A DNA stretch of 64,000 nucleotides from Planctomycetota bacterium (GCA_016714045.1 JADJNY010000001.1:62001-126000), one strand, 5' to 3'; counted from the stretch's first letter, positions 17,700 through 27,170 are shown. A program made the numbers and translations. The notes: generated by a model from the sequence alone, not told the origin.

Positions 17700-18962
17700 T
17701 CACCCCGCCTTCGCCCGCTCCACGTCCCCGCGTCGATATCGCCACAGCTCCGGTGTCCACCACGCGATCGCGGTCGATGCGACGATGCACGCGAGGCCGC
17801 CGCTCACGACGCTGAACACCGGGCCGAACGCCTTCGCGACGTAGCCGGCTTCGACTTCGCCGAGCTGCGGGCCGCCCATGAAGAAGATCATGCTCACGCT
17901 CGTCATGCGGCCGCGCAGGTGGTCGGGCGTCAGCGTCTGGCGCAGCACGTTCCGGATGACGGTGCTCAGCATGTCCGCCGCGCCGACGATGGCCAAGAAC
18001 GCCCACGTCAGCCAGAAGGAGGTCGAGTAGCCGAAGCCGATCGTCGCGGCGCCGTACGCGAGCACGGCCCAGAAGAACGCGCGGCCGGGGTGTTCGATCT
18101 TGTCGACGATCTTCACCAGGATGAAGCCGACGACGAGCGCGCCCCAGAACTGCGCGGCGTAGAGCAGGCCGTACTCCTGCGCTCCGACGTGCAGGATCTC
18201 CTGCACGAAGATCGGCAGCAGCGCCGTCGCCGACGAGAAGAACGTCGCGACGAAGTCGATCAGCATCGTCGAGCGGATCATCGGCGCGCGGAACACGAAG
18301 ACGAGCCCTTCCCACGCGGCGCGCAGGCTGACGTCGCTCTTCGTTCCTTGCGGCCGCGCGTCGACGCCGTGCATCAGGCACAACGCGCCGATCACGGCGA
18401 GGAACGACAGCGCGTTCGCGAAGTAGACCCACCCGACGCCGAAGCTCGCGATCACGACGCCGGCGAGCGGCGGACCGATCACGTTCGACGCGTGGAAGAG
18501 GATCGTGTTCAGGTTGAGCGCGTTCCCGAGCAGCTCGCGCGGCACGAGCGAGGGGATCAGCGCTTGCCGCGCGGGCCCGTCGAACGAGCCGAACGCGGCG
18601 TGCAGACCGACGAGCACGTAGACGGGCCACAAGCTCTCGAGCCCGCGCAGCGTGACGAACGCGAGCAGCGCCGCGCACACGGTCATGCCCGCCTGCGAGA
18701 CGAGCATCAGCTTGCGCCGGTCGATCGCGTCCGCGACGACGCCGCCGACGAGCGAGAACACGACGATCGGGAGGAACTTGACGAGCCCGACGAGCCCGAG
18801 CGCCGCCGCCTTCTCGCGCGCGCCGCCGGGCACGAGCAGCGAGACGTGCCACAGCACCGCCGCGTTCTGCATCATCGACCCGGAAGTCGAGACGAGCTGC
18901 CCGAGCCACAACAAGCGATAGTTGCGGTGGCGCAGGACGGGGAAGTGCTCGAGCAGGGACAT
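17700..18962 (-). CDS. Major facilitator superfamily exporter (EntS/MFS_3-like)
   Basis: The protein has 420 residues and about 11-12 membrane segments. It begins MSLLEHFPVLRHRNYRLLWL, the N-terminus typical of the MFS_3 group that includes EntS-type and macrolide-type exporters. The conserved loop between helices 2 and 3 is GGVVADAIDRRKLMLVSQ; other family features are PARQALIPSLVPRELLGNALNLN and the cytoplasmic DHLRGRMTSV. ATG 18962 is used because the longer frame upstream is Pro/Arg-rich and lacks homology. It likely moves a small hydrophobic or siderophore-like substrate out by proton exchange. No adjacent biosynthetic gene identifies the substrate. It is convergent with the sigma unit. 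Confidence 0.9.
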   Translation of the reverse strand: MSLLEHFPVLRHRNYRLLWLGQLVSTSGSMMQNAAVLWHVSLLVPGGAREKAAALGLVGLVKFLPIVVFSLVGGVVADAIDRRKLMLVSQAGMTVCAALLAFVTLRGLESLWPVYVLVGLHAAFGSFDGPARQALIPSLVPRELLGNALNLNTILFHASNVIGPPLAGVVIASFGVGWVYFANALSFLAVIGALCLMHGVDARPQGTKSDVSLRAAWEGLVFVFRAPMIRSTMLIDFVATFFSSATALLPIFVQEILHVGAQEYGLLYAAQFWGALVVGFILVKIVDKIEHPGRAFFWAVLAYGAATIGFGYSTSFWLTWAFLAIVGAADMLSTVIRNVLRQTLTPDHLRGRMTSVSMIFFMGGPQLGEVEAGYVAKAFGPVFSVVSGGLACIVASTAIAWWTPELWRYRRGDVERAKAG

Positions 18963-19238
18963 CCGCAGGTTGTACCGCGCGGGTGTGCGGCGCTGAAGCG
19001 CGGCGGGCGCGCGTCCGCCGGCGCGCGCGGGGCCTCCCGGCGGTCGGGCGCGCGTGGGATCCGTGCGTGGCCGCGGCGGATGGTCGAGGGTCCGCGCGGC
19101 GATGGATGCCGCTCTGAGGCACCGACCTGTGGAGCGCGTGCTGCTCCCAAGGGTGTCGCGAGAGGACGTGCTGTCCCGAACTCGATAGGGCGCACATCGC
19201 CGACGCGGCGACCGGGAGCTCGACGGCTCCGACGCATC

Positions 19239-19348
19239 CCGCCGCGCGGCGCTGGCCACCCGGAGAGTTGCGCCCCGCCCGTCGCGCGGCGCTGCCCACC
19301 CGCGCCGAGTTGCGCCCCGCCCGTCGCGCGGCGACGATCCCGGCCGTC
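19239..19348 (+). repeat. ~40-base tandem repeat forming the leader of the 19349 gene
   Basis: There are three units: 19239-19274, 19275-19316 and 19317-19348. An exact 25-base block (GTTGCGCCCCGCC...GGCG) occurs at 19267-19291 and 19309-19333 (period 42). The last unit runs into the start codon and contains the TTGCGC/GACGAT pair. The array could hold repeated binding sites for a regulator. Confidence 0.6.
19310..19338 (+). promoter_or_regulatory. Candidate promoter shared with the next gene (TTGCGC-17-GACGAT)
   Basis: TTGCGC at 19310-19315 and GACGAT at 19333-19338 are separated by 17 bases; GACGAT ends 10 bases before ATG 19349. The same two blocks with identical spacing and distance precede ATG 21387. 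Confidence 0.45.
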
Positions 19349-21295
19349 ATGCCTGCTCGCCGCGTGATCCTGCTCGCCGGGTTCGTGTTCCTCGTGCTGC
19401 TCGGTGCGTTCGGACTCTGGGTCGCGTTCGACGCGGCGCCGATACCCGACGACGTGCGCTCGTTCGCGCGCGATTCGGTGCCGGGCGCGCGGGAGAGCTC
19501 CGAGGAGCTCGTCGCACCCGATGCGCACGACGCCGACACGCCGCGCGTGGAGCCCGGCGTGCGCGAGCCCGCTCGCGCGCGGCCGACCGAGGCGCCCGCG
19601 CGGCGTGCACGGCTCGACCTCGTCTCCGCCCGCCTCTCAGGGCGCGTCCTGGACTTGCGCGGCGCGCCCATCGAGGACGCGGTCGTCGAGCTGGAGCGCC
19701 GACGTGAGCCGCGTGCGGAAGGCGGCGCTCTCGACGGCGCGTCCGCGACCGAGGGCGGCGCGGTCCTCGCGGCGATGGAAGACGACGAGTCGAACCTCCT
19801 CATCGAGGACACGCTCACCGACGCGGCGGGGGAGTTCGCGTTCCAAGACCTGCTGCCCGGCCGCTGGACGTTGCGCTCCGCGCGCGGCGAGTTCGAGGTC
19901 GCCGAGCTCGAGCTCGAGCCGCTGCGCGCGGGCGAGGAGCGCGCGGACGTCGTGCTCCGTCTCGTGCCCGCGCCGCGCGTGCGCGTGCGCGTCCTCGCGC
20001 CCGACGGCGCGCCCGTGCCCGACGCGGACGTCGGTGCGTGGCCGCTCGACGACGCTCCCGCGCGGTCGTTCGCGCATCGGCGTCTGCGCGCCGCGGCGAG
20101 CCGTCAGCTCGGGCGCGAGTCGCTCGACGACCCGATGTCGGGTCGCATGCGGCAGAGCGAGGGCTCGACGGACGAGGACGGCGTCGTCGAGCTGGCGCTC
20201 TCGTCGTGCCGCCGCTGGAGTGTCACCGCGAGCGTCGCGCGCTCCGCGCGGGAGTTCGGCGTGGAAGGCGCGCCGGAGCTCGCGCTCCTCGCCGACGGCA
20301 GACTGCTCGCGTGGCGCGGCGCCGTGACCGGCGAGGGCGTGCCGCCGCCGGAGGTCGTCGTGCGGCTCGATCTGCCCTCCGTGCTCGTCGGCCGCGTCAC
20401 GAACGCGCAGGGCGAGCCGGTCCGCGCCGAGGCGAGCGTGCACCAGAGCCTGGGGCGCGAGGACGGCGCGGAGTTCGCGCTCGAGTACGCGGCGACGGGC
20501 TGCGACGCGAACGGGGTGTTCGTGCTCGACCACCTGCCGACGACCGCGTTCGAGCTGCACGTCGTGGAGCGCGGGCGCTACGCCGCGCACGTTGAACGCG
20601 TCGAGCCGTTTCGGGGCGTTCAACGCCGCGACGTCGTGCTGCGGCGGCTCCCGACGCTGACCGGGTTCGTGCGCGACCCGCGCAGCGAACTGCGCGCGCG
20701 GGCGACGGTCGAGCTCGAGCACGTCGAGGCCGTGCCCGCGTCGGAGCCCGAGGGCGGCCGACGCACGACGATCGTGGGGGAGCTGCGCGTCGACGGCTTC
20801 CAGTCGCAGCGACGGCGCGTCGCGACGCGCGACGGCGTCGAGCTGCGCACGCGCATCGGGACGGCGACGACGGACGCGGACGGCTTCTTCCGGTTCGAGC
20901 GCGTGCCCATCGGACGCGTCGAGCTCGTCGCGAGCGGCACGGACACGCTCGCGAGCGAGCGGCTCGTGCTCCACCTCGTCGGCGACGAGGAGCTGCGCGG
21001 GCTCACGCTGCGCTTGCGCGAGGGCGCGCGCGTCGAGGGCCGCGCGCTCGGCCCCGGCGGCGTCGCGCTCGCAAAGCGCATCCTGCACTTCTTCCCCGAA
21101 GGCGAGGACGAACGCGCCGAGAGCGCGCTGACGGACGCGGAGGGCGCGTTCCGACTGTTCCGGCTCGAGCCGGGACGCTGGACGTTCCAGCTCGAGCTCG
21201 ACGACGAGGCCGCGGAGGGCGTGGAGCCCGTCGTGCTCTCGCGCACGATCGACACGGCGGACGGCGCCGTCGCGCGCGTGACGCTCGAGCCGTAG
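19349..21295 (+). CDS. Membrane-anchored carboxypeptidase-regulatory-like repeat protein 1
   Basis: The protein has 648 residues. MPARRVILLAGFVFLVLLGA is an N-terminal membrane anchor, followed by an acidic/Pro linker and several carboxypeptidase regulatory-like beta domains. Their marks are LSGRVLDLRGAPIEDAVVEL, GEFAFQDLLPGRWTL, VLVGRVTNAQGEPVRAE, DADGFFRFERVPIGRVEL and AEGAFRLFRLEPGRWTF. No protease catalytic domain is present: these domains are the transthyretin-like accessory fold, used for adhesion or as structural spacers. It is the first of three tandem genes of similar build and shares its leader with the second. The ligand is unknown; the location is inferred as membrane-bound with the repeats outside. 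Confidence 0.87.
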   Translation: MPARRVILLAGFVFLVLLGAFGLWVAFDAAPIPDDVRSFARDSVPGARESSEELVAPDAHDADTPRVEPGVREPARARPTEAPARRARLDLVSARLSGRVLDLRGAPIEDAVVELERRREPRAEGGALDGASATEGGAVLAAMEDDESNLLIEDTLTDAAGEFAFQDLLPGRWTLRSARGEFEVAELELEPLRAGEERADVVLRLVPAPRVRVRVLAPDGAPVPDADVGAWPLDDAPARSFAHRRLRAAASRQLGRESLDDPMSGRMRQSEGSTDEDGVVELALSSCRRWSVTASVARSAREFGVEGAPELALLADGRLLAWRGAVTGEGVPPPEVVVRLDLPSVLVGRVTNAQGEPVRAEASVHQSLGREDGAEFALEYAATGCDANGVFVLDHLPTTAFELHVVERGRYAAHVERVEPFRGVQRRDVVLRRLPTLTGFVRDPRSELRARATVELEHVEAVPASEPEGGRRTTIVGELRVDGFQSQRRRVATRDGVELRTRIGTATTDADGFFRFERVPIGRVELVASGTDTLASERLVLHLVGDEELRGLTLRLREGARVEGRALGPGGVALAKRILHFFPEGEDERAESALTDAEGAFRLFRLEPGRWTFQLELDDEAAEGVEPVVLSRTIDTADGAVARVTLEP

Positions 21296-21347
21296 GCGCG
21301 CCGTCGCGTGCGTGTCGCTCGGATCGCAAGCGCGCCGGCGCACGAAC

Positions 21348-21376
21348 TTGCGCCGCGCGCGCCGCCCGGCGACGAT
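21348..21376 (+). promoter_or_regulatory. Candidate promoter, second copy (TTGCGC-17-GACGAT)
   Basis: TTGCGC at 21348-21353 and GACGAT at 21371-21376 have the same 17-base spacing and the same 10-base gap to the start codon as before gene 19349. The surrounding bases also match (CGGCGACGATCCC). Confidence 0.45.
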
Positions 21377-21386
21377 CCCCGCTCGA

Positions 21387-23366
21387 ATGTCCGCTCGTCG
21401 CGTGCTTCTCGCGCTGGTCGCAGCGCTCCTCGTGCTCGTCGTCGCGATGCGCGCGTGGTTCGCGACGCTCGAGCCGGCGCCAACGCAGGCTGGAGCGCTC
21501 CCGAGCGTCGACGCGTCGAGCGACGTGGGCGACGAGCGCGCGCTGCTCGAACGCGAGTCCGCCGCGCCGCTCGCGCGCCGCGCACCGACGCAGGGACCGG
21601 CGCGGCGCGACGGTTCGGCCATCGTGCGCGGGCGCGTCGAGGACGAGCACGGCGCGGGCATTGCCGGCGCGCGGGTCGGCTTCCAGCGCCCGGTCGAGGC
21701 GTGGTCGCCTCCCCGTGGCGATCTGAACGAGCTCACCGAGCTCGCGGGCACGCGGTCCGTGCCTGGGGGACGTGTCGACCTGCGACGCTTCGTCCATCTC
21801 GGCGGCGACGACGACCTCGCCGTCGTCACCGACGCGGACGGCGTGTTCACCTCGCACGCGCTCCCCGCCGGCGCGTGGCGCGTCGTCGCCTCCGCGCCCG
21901 AGTTCGACGCCGCGGCGGTCGAGCTCGGCACGCTCGTCGAGGGCGAGCACCGCGACGGCGTGCGCGTGCGCATCGCGCGCCGTCCGCCCGTGCGCATCGT
22001 CGCGACGTGGCCCGATGGGAGTGCGTCGGTCGGCGCGGAGATCACGATCGTGTCCGAACCGCTGCGCATCCTCGCGGGCCAGGACGCCTTCGTGCCGCCC
22101 GAGTCCTCGCGGCCGCTCGACGGAGCGCGCGCGGGCCCGGGCGCACCCGACCCCGTCGGAAGGACGGACGCGCGCGGAGCCTTCGAGTGGTCGCTCGCCT
22201 CCGGCGTCGATTGGTCGATCGGCGCGCGCGCGACGCGACGCATCGCGGACGAGTTCGGCGTCGCGGTCCCACCGGAGGTGCGCGAGCTCGTGCGCGGGGA
22301 GGAGCTCGTCTGGCGCGGCGCGGCGAGCGGGCCTTTCCCTCCGCCCGCGGAGGTGCGCATCGCCCTCGCGCCGCGGCCCGGCGTGTTCGCGCGCGTGACG
22401 GACACGCGAGGGAAGCCGCTCGAGCGCGCGCTCGTCGAGGTCTTCCAGCTCCCACACGACGGCGCGAAGCCGGAGGAGCGCGCGTACGTGTTCGACGAGG
22501 ACCGCTCCACGCGTCGCCTCGCCGACGCGCGCACGAACGACCGCGGCGTCGCGTTCTTCCCTGACCTCGATGCCGCGCGCGTCGTGCTCGTCGCGAGCCT
22601 CGACGGCGACCACACGAGCGCGCTGGCCGCCGTCGACGCGACCAAGGTCCTTGCGCGCTTCGACGGCGTCTTGCACCGCGCATCGACGCTCGGCGGCGTC
22701 GTGCGCGACGCGAGCGGTCGGCCGTGCGCGGGCGTGCACGTCGGCTTCACGTGGAGGGGCGAGCGGCGCCCGTCCGACGCGGGCGACGAGCCGCACGGAG
22801 CGTGGCGGCGCCGCGCGCCCTCGATCGTGCGCCAGCGAGCGACCGTGACCGGCGAAGACGGCCGCTTCCGCATCGAGCAGGTGCAGCCCGGGTGGGCGCG
22901 GCTCGTGGTCCTGCCGACGACCGGCGTGCCCCAGGAGCCGATCGATCTCGTCGTCGAGGTGGAGCGGGATCTGCTCGATCTCCAACTCCTCGTGCGCGAA
23001 GGCGCCGCGATCGAAGGCCGCGTGCTCGGGCCGAACGGAGAGCTCCTCGCGTCGCGCACGGTCGTGTGCACGCGCGAGGAGCCCGTGACCGCGACGAGCG
23101 CGGACAACCGTCCTCCCGCTCTCGACGCGGAGCCGAACTCGGGCCGCGGACGCGACGCCGAAACGGCGGACGCGCTCCCCATGGTGCTCACGCGGTCGAC
23201 CACGACCGACGCCGGCGGCGTCTTCCGCTTCGAGCACCTCCTCCCCGGCCGCTGGACCGTGCGCGTCGAGGACGCGCGTCCCGGCGCGGCGCCCGCGGTC
23301 GCGAGCGACACGCGCGAGCTCGGCGAGGGAGCACTCGTGCGCCTCGAGCTTCGGCTCGAACGCTGA
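21387..23366 (+). CDS. Membrane-anchored carboxypeptidase-regulatory-like repeat protein 2
   Basis: The protein has 659 residues. The N-terminus MSARRVLLALVAALLVLVVA resembles that of the preceding protein and acts as a membrane anchor. Regulatory-like beta domains follow: IVRGRVEDEHGAGIAGARVGF, ADGVFTSHALPAGAWRV, VFARVTDTRGKPLERALVEV, LGGVVRDASGRPCAGVHVGF, GRFRIEQVQPGWARLVV and GGVFRFEHLLPGRWTVRVED. It aligns with its upstream neighbour in order of domains and in the short RAGEEL..W..A segment after the second domain, so a tandem duplication is likely. No catalytic residues are seen. A structured repeat element begins 39 bases after its stop codon. Confidence 0.87.
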   Translation: MSARRVLLALVAALLVLVVAMRAWFATLEPAPTQAGALPSVDASSDVGDERALLERESAAPLARRAPTQGPARRDGSAIVRGRVEDEHGAGIAGARVGFQRPVEAWSPPRGDLNELTELAGTRSVPGGRVDLRRFVHLGGDDDLAVVTDADGVFTSHALPAGAWRVVASAPEFDAAAVELGTLVEGEHRDGVRVRIARRPPVRIVATWPDGSASVGAEITIVSEPLRILAGQDAFVPPESSRPLDGARAGPGAPDPVGRTDARGAFEWSLASGVDWSIGARATRRIADEFGVAVPPEVRELVRGEELVWRGAASGPFPPPAEVRIALAPRPGVFARVTDTRGKPLERALVEVFQLPHDGAKPEERAYVFDEDRSTRRLADARTNDRGVAFFPDLDAARVVLVASLDGDHTSALAAVDATKVLARFDGVLHRASTLGGVVRDASGRPCAGVHVGFTWRGERRPSDAGDEPHGAWRRRAPSIVRQRATVTGEDGRFRIEQVQPGWARLVVLPTTGVPQEPIDLVVEVERDLLDLQLLVREGAAIEGRVLGPNGELLASRTVVCTREEPVTATSADNRPPALDAEPNSGRGRDAETADALPMVLTRSTTTDAGGVFRFEHLLPGRWTVRVEDARPGAAPAVASDTRELGEGALVRLELRLER

Positions 23367-23405
23367 GCGACGCTCCAAACCGTCGCCCCGCGCCCGCTCG
23401 CAAGG

Positions 23406-23582
23406 TGCTGAGCAAACTCCTATCGAACTGCCCCGCGCGGCGCGCGCCGTCTCACCGTCCCCTCGCTCGTTGCTGAGAGCAACTCGAACCCCGCGCAAGC
23501 CCGGGCCGGTCCTCCGGCCCGGGCTTGTGCGGGGTCCGTGATGCGAAGCACACGCGTGTGTTCCGTTGCGTCCCTTTCCCCT
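23406..23582 (+). repeat. Structured ~177-base dispersed element, copy 1
   Basis: This element recurs in inverted orientation at 28942-29117. The last 119 bases are about 90% identical (12 differences by my count); the first ~58 are more diverged. It contains a small hairpin (GTTGCT/AGCAAC, 23469-23483), a 22-bp hairpin with loop TCCT (23488-23535) and a perfect palindrome CACACGCGTGTG (23549-23560). Two base pairs of the long stem differ between copies in a compensatory way (C-G to A-T and G-C to A-T). It lies just downstream of a stop codon in the same orientation. It could be a terminator-like 3'-UTR element, a small RNA or a REP/MITE-like repeat. Confidence 0.75.
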
Positions 23583-23639
23583 TGGTCTCCGCATCCGGCA
23601 ATTGCGCTCCCGACCGACGCCAATCCCCACCCCGCGCAG

Positions 23640-23645
23640 TATCCT
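23640..23645 (+). promoter_or_regulatory. Putative -10 (TATCCT) for the 23677 gene
   Basis: GCAGTATCCTGC lies 31 bases before ATG 23677 and predicts a ~25-base leader that includes the ribosome site CACGGAGG. This is the same hexamer as at 36375 and 63863. Confidence 0.5.
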
Positions 23646-23676
23646 GCCCCCCCCCGAATTCCCACGGAGGTCCTCG

Positions 23677-26600
23677 ATGTCCCGCTCCGCCTGGATCGTC
23701 CTCGCCCTGCTCGCCCTCGCCCTCGCCGGCAGCTTCGCCCTCATCCGCGCGCTCGAACCCGCATCCGTCGTCGCCGAAGCGCCGCCCGACCCCATCGTCG
23801 CGTCGCAGACGCCATCGACCACCACCGCCGCGCCGCTCGAGCACGCTGCGGAAGCTCCCACGCGCGCGGTCGTGCGCGAGGCACCGAAGCCCGCCGCGCC
23901 GGACTCCGCACCCACCGACGACACCGAGCTCGCCGACGCCCTCTGGGTCGAAGGCCGCGTCGTCTTCCCGAACGACACGCCGCTCGACGAAGAGGTGTGG
24001 GTCGTCGCGAAGGGCCGCAAGTTCGAGCGGCGCCCGCTGCACAAGATGAAGGTGGGCGCGGACGGCCGCTTCCGCGTCGCGTTCGCGGCGAAGACGAAGA
24101 AGGCGACGCTCGCGCTCGAGGCGCACTACCTCTATCTCGCGCAGCCCGTGACCTTCGCGGCGAGCGAACCGCCGGCCGATCTCGTGCTGTCGCCGCTCGT
24201 CGGGGGCCGCATTCGCGGCGCGGGGCGCGTGGCGCTCGGACGCAACGACCACTTGGAGCGCGCGCGCGGCGCGAACGTGCAACTCTACGGGTTCGACATG
24301 GGCGACCACGGCGGCGGCAGCAACGTACAGCGCTCGGTCGCGCTCGACGCTGCCCTCGCGTTCGACCTCGGCGGGCTCGATCCGGCCTTCCGCTTCAACG
24401 TGGTCGTCACGCCCAAGGGGATGGCGCCCGCGGAGCGCGACGGCGTGCGCGTCAGCGCGGGCAAGACCATCGAGCTCGAGTTCGAGCTGCAGGAGGGCGC
24501 GAAGCTCTCCGGCGTCGTCGTCGACGAGGCCGGCGCGCCGATCGCGAAGGCGGGGTTCGTCCTGCAATACCCGAGGAACGTGCGCACTCCAGAGCAGACG
24601 ACGGCCGAAGACGGCACCTTCGAGTTCACGGGCCTCGCGCCCGGGAAGCTGACGTTGACCGCGCGCAAGAGCGGCCTCGTCCCCGCGAAGTTCGACGCCG
24701 GCGAGCTCACGGACGGACTCGTCCGGAACGACCTGCGCATCGTGCTCGCGCGCGGCCTCGCGCTGAGCGGTCGCGTCACCTGGCCCGACGGCGCGCCCGC
24801 GAAGGGCGCGTACGTGCGCGTCGAGCCGGAGGCCGCGGAGCGGCGCTTCCCGAGCCCCGAGGAGAACGTGAAGGTGCGCGACGACGGCACGTTCGAGTTC
24901 ACGGGGCTCGCGGAAGGCCGCTACACCGTGCGCGCGTCGGGGAAGCGCGCTGCCGAGCCCGCCGCCGCGAGCGCCGCGGAAAGCAGACCGTCGGGCTCAG
25001 GCGGCGAGGGCGCTCCGGCGAAGGACGAGTCGGTGGCGGCCGCGACGAAAGCCGCCTCGGCGAAGGTCAAGGCCGCGCGCGCTCCCGCGTGGACCGTGGA
25101 ACGCAAGGACGTCGCCGCGGGCACGAACGGGCTCGAGCTCGTGCTCGGTTCGGGCCTCGCTCTGCGCGGACGTGTCGTCGACGACACCGGTGCTGCGGTG
25201 ACGAGCTTCCGCATCGAAGCGCTCCCCATCGGCGAGCGGCCGTGGGATCGCGACTGGTCGCGACGACAGTCGCGCACGTTCGAGGACGCGGACGGCGCGT
25301 TCGCGCTCGAGGGGCTCGCCGGCGGACGGTGTGGCGTGAAGGCGGACGTGAAGGGGCTCCAGTCGACCGAGGAGGTCGTGGAGCTCGACGCGGGGCCCGC
25401 GCCGCTCGTGTTGCGCGTGCCGCGCGGCGGGAAGCTCGCGGGCCTCGTCGTCGACGCCGCGGGCGCGCCCAAGCCCGGCGCGCGCGTGCGCCGTGTCGTG
25501 GAGTCGACCGACACGTTCGGGTTCCGGATCGACGAGAAGAAGGGCGTCGACTGGGCCGACTGCGATGCGGCCGGGCGCTTCGAGTTCACGCAGGCGCCGG
25601 TCGGGAACCTCCGACTCGTCGCGAGCGCGCGCGACGCGGCCGAGAGCCTGCCCGTGGACGCATTCGTCGCCCTCGGCGAGACGCGCGACGTGCGCATCGT
25701 CCTGCGCCAGGGCGGGACGATCCGCGGGCGCGTGTTCGACGTCGAGGGGCGGCCCGAGAACGCGCGCTCGATCCGCGGCTGGTGCGATGGCCAATCGGGT
25801 TCGGGGGTCGACACCACGTCGAACGAGCGCGGCGAGTTCGTGTTGGAGCACGTCACCCCCGGACGCTGGACCCTGATGACCGAAGCGACGGAGGAGGAGA
25901 CGGCGAAGGCGACGGACTCGAAGGGCCGCATCAATTACGACGTGCTCCAGGCGCGGCAGCGCAACGTCGAGGTCGTGGACGGTCAGACGATCGAGGTGCA
26001 GCTCGGCGGCGTCGAGAAGGACGCGATCGTCGTGCGCGGGAAGGTCACGCGTGGTGGCAAGCCGGTCACCGAGGTGGACGTGAACGCGTGGCTGCAGGGC
26101 GCTTCGACCGACGCGAACGCGCGGCGCAATGCGTCGTGCCGCGGGCGCGACGACGGCACCTACGAACTCGCGCTGTCGGGCCCCGGGATATGGAGCTTCT
26201 CGTTCCGCGTCGAAGGCGGCGCGTCCACCTCGCGCACGGCCGACATTCCGCCGGGGCCTTCCTTCGCGCTCGACGTCGACCTCCCGACGGGCCGGCTCGC
26301 GGGCCGCGTCGTCGATCGCGAGGGACGCGCGCTCGCGGAGCAGCACGTGCTCGTGACGCTCACGCCCGGGACGCCGCGCGACGGCCAGGCCTGGAGCTCG
26401 GGCAGCGCGCAGACCAACGCGGACGGGCGCTTCGCGATGGACGGCCTCGCGCCGGGGACGTACGAAGCGCGCGTCGGGCAGAACTTCGTCGGCTTCGGCG
26501 AGGCGCGCTACGGCAGCGCGCGACGCGGCGGGATCGTCGTCCCCGAGACAGGCAGCGCGGAGGAGGTCGTGATCGTGCTCGACCTCGCGGGGCAGATCAT

Positions 26601-27141
26601 CGGGACCGTGATCGGCGCCGACGGCAACCCGTGTTCGGGCGCGGACGTTCGGGCCCTGCGGCTCGCTTCCGAGGGATACGACGCGTACGACACGGCTTCG
26701 GCTCGGACCGACGCGACGGGGAGCTTCACGATCGGCGGGCTCGCGCCGGGCACCTTCGAGGTGCGCGCCACCTCCGGGCGCGAGACGACGCGCGACGCTC
26801 CGCGGGTCGTCGTGCGCTCGAGCGAGAAGGCTGAAGCGCGGCTCGCGCTCGTCGTCGGCGGGACGTTGCTCGTGTCCGCGGTCGACGCGAGCGGGAAGCG
26901 CGTGGGGGCGTGGTGCGCCGTCGTCGATGAGTGGGGAAACGACGTCGCGCGCGCGACGCGCGTCGAGCAGGTTCCGGACCCCGCGGGCGGGAAGCCGTCC
27001 GTGCGCTACGGGCCGCTGCCGCCTGGGAGGTTTCGCGTCAGCGCGAAGAACCGGGATGGCGTCGAAGCGAGCGCGGAGGCGACGATCGCGAGCGGCGCGG
27101 AGGCGAGCGTCGTGCTCCAATACGGCGGCGCGCCGCGGTGA
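23677..27141 (+). CDS. Large membrane-anchored carboxypeptidase-regulatory-like repeat protein 3
   Basis: The protein has 1154 residues. ATG 23677 follows CACGGAGG at proper spacing. The N-terminus MSRSAWIVLALLALALAGSF is a membrane anchor, followed by an Ala/Pro/Glu-rich linker. At least eight regulatory-like beta domains come next, each with a turn such as LSGVVVDEAGAPIAKAGFVL, DGTFEFTGLAPGKLTL, LSGRVTWPDGAPAKGAYVRV, LRGRVVDDTGAAVTSFRIEA, LAGRVVDREGRALAEQHVLV and GRFAMDGLAPGTYEARV. A Lys/Ala-rich spacer interrupts them at ~430-470 (SGSGGEGAPAKDESVAAATK). There is no peptidase active site. It is likely a long extracytoplasmic stalk or adhesin. It is the third tandem gene of the type but has its own TATCCT promoter and lies between a structured repeat and an insertion sequence. 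Confidence 0.88.
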   Translation: MSRSAWIVLALLALALAGSFALIRALEPASVVAEAPPDPIVASQTPSTTTAAPLEHAAEAPTRAVVREAPKPAAPDSAPTDDTELADALWVEGRVVFPNDTPLDEEVWVVAKGRKFERRPLHKMKVGADGRFRVAFAAKTKKATLALEAHYLYLAQPVTFAASEPPADLVLSPLVGGRIRGAGRVALGRNDHLERARGANVQLYGFDMGDHGGGSNVQRSVALDAALAFDLGGLDPAFRFNVVVTPKGMAPAERDGVRVSAGKTIELEFELQEGAKLSGVVVDEAGAPIAKAGFVLQYPRNVRTPEQTTAEDGTFEFTGLAPGKLTLTARKSGLVPAKFDAGELTDGLVRNDLRIVLARGLALSGRVTWPDGAPAKGAYVRVEPEAAERRFPSPEENVKVRDDGTFEFTGLAEGRYTVRASGKRAAEPAAASAAESRPSGSGGEGAPAKDESVAAATKAASAKVKAARAPAWTVERKDVAAGTNGLELVLGSGLALRGRVVDDTGAAVTSFRIEALPIGERPWDRDWSRRQSRTFEDADGAFALEGLAGGRCGVKADVKGLQSTEEVVELDAGPAPLVLRVPRGGKLAGLVVDAAGAPKPGARVRRVVESTDTFGFRIDEKKGVDWADCDAAGRFEFTQAPVGNLRLVASARDAAESLPVDAFVALGETRDVRIVLRQGGTIRGRVFDVEGRPENARSIRGWCDGQSGSGVDTTSNERGEFVLEHVTPGRWTLMTEATEEETAKATDSKGRINYDVLQARQRNVEVVDGQTIEVQLGGVEKDAIVVRGKVTRGGKPVTEVDVNAWLQGASTDANARRNASCRGRDDGTYELALSGPGIWSFSFRVEGGASTSRTADIPPGPSFALDVDLPTGRLAGRVVDREGRALAEQHVLVTLTPGTPRDGQAWSSGSAQTNADGRFAMDGLAPGTYEARVGQNFVGFGEARYGSARRGGIVVPETGSAEEVVIVLDLAGQIIGTVIGADGNPCSGADVRALRLASEGYDAYDTASARTDATGSFTIGGLAPGTFEVRATSGRETTRDAPRVVVRSSEKAEARLALVVGGTLLVSAVDASGKRVGAWCAVVDEWGNDVARATRVEQVPDPAGGKPSVRYGPLPPGRFRVSAKNRDGVEASAEATIASGAEASVVLQYGGAPR

Positions 27142-27170
27142 GTCGGACGCGCTAGGTGGATCGAGGACCC

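Larger units (their letters stand above)
18963..19348. other. 386-base divergent intergenic region with tandem repeats
   Basis: No gene is seen. The right third (19239-19348) consists of ~40-base tandem units ending directly at ATG 19349. The left part is plain GC-rich sequence between the MFS start and the repeats. Confidence 0.6.
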
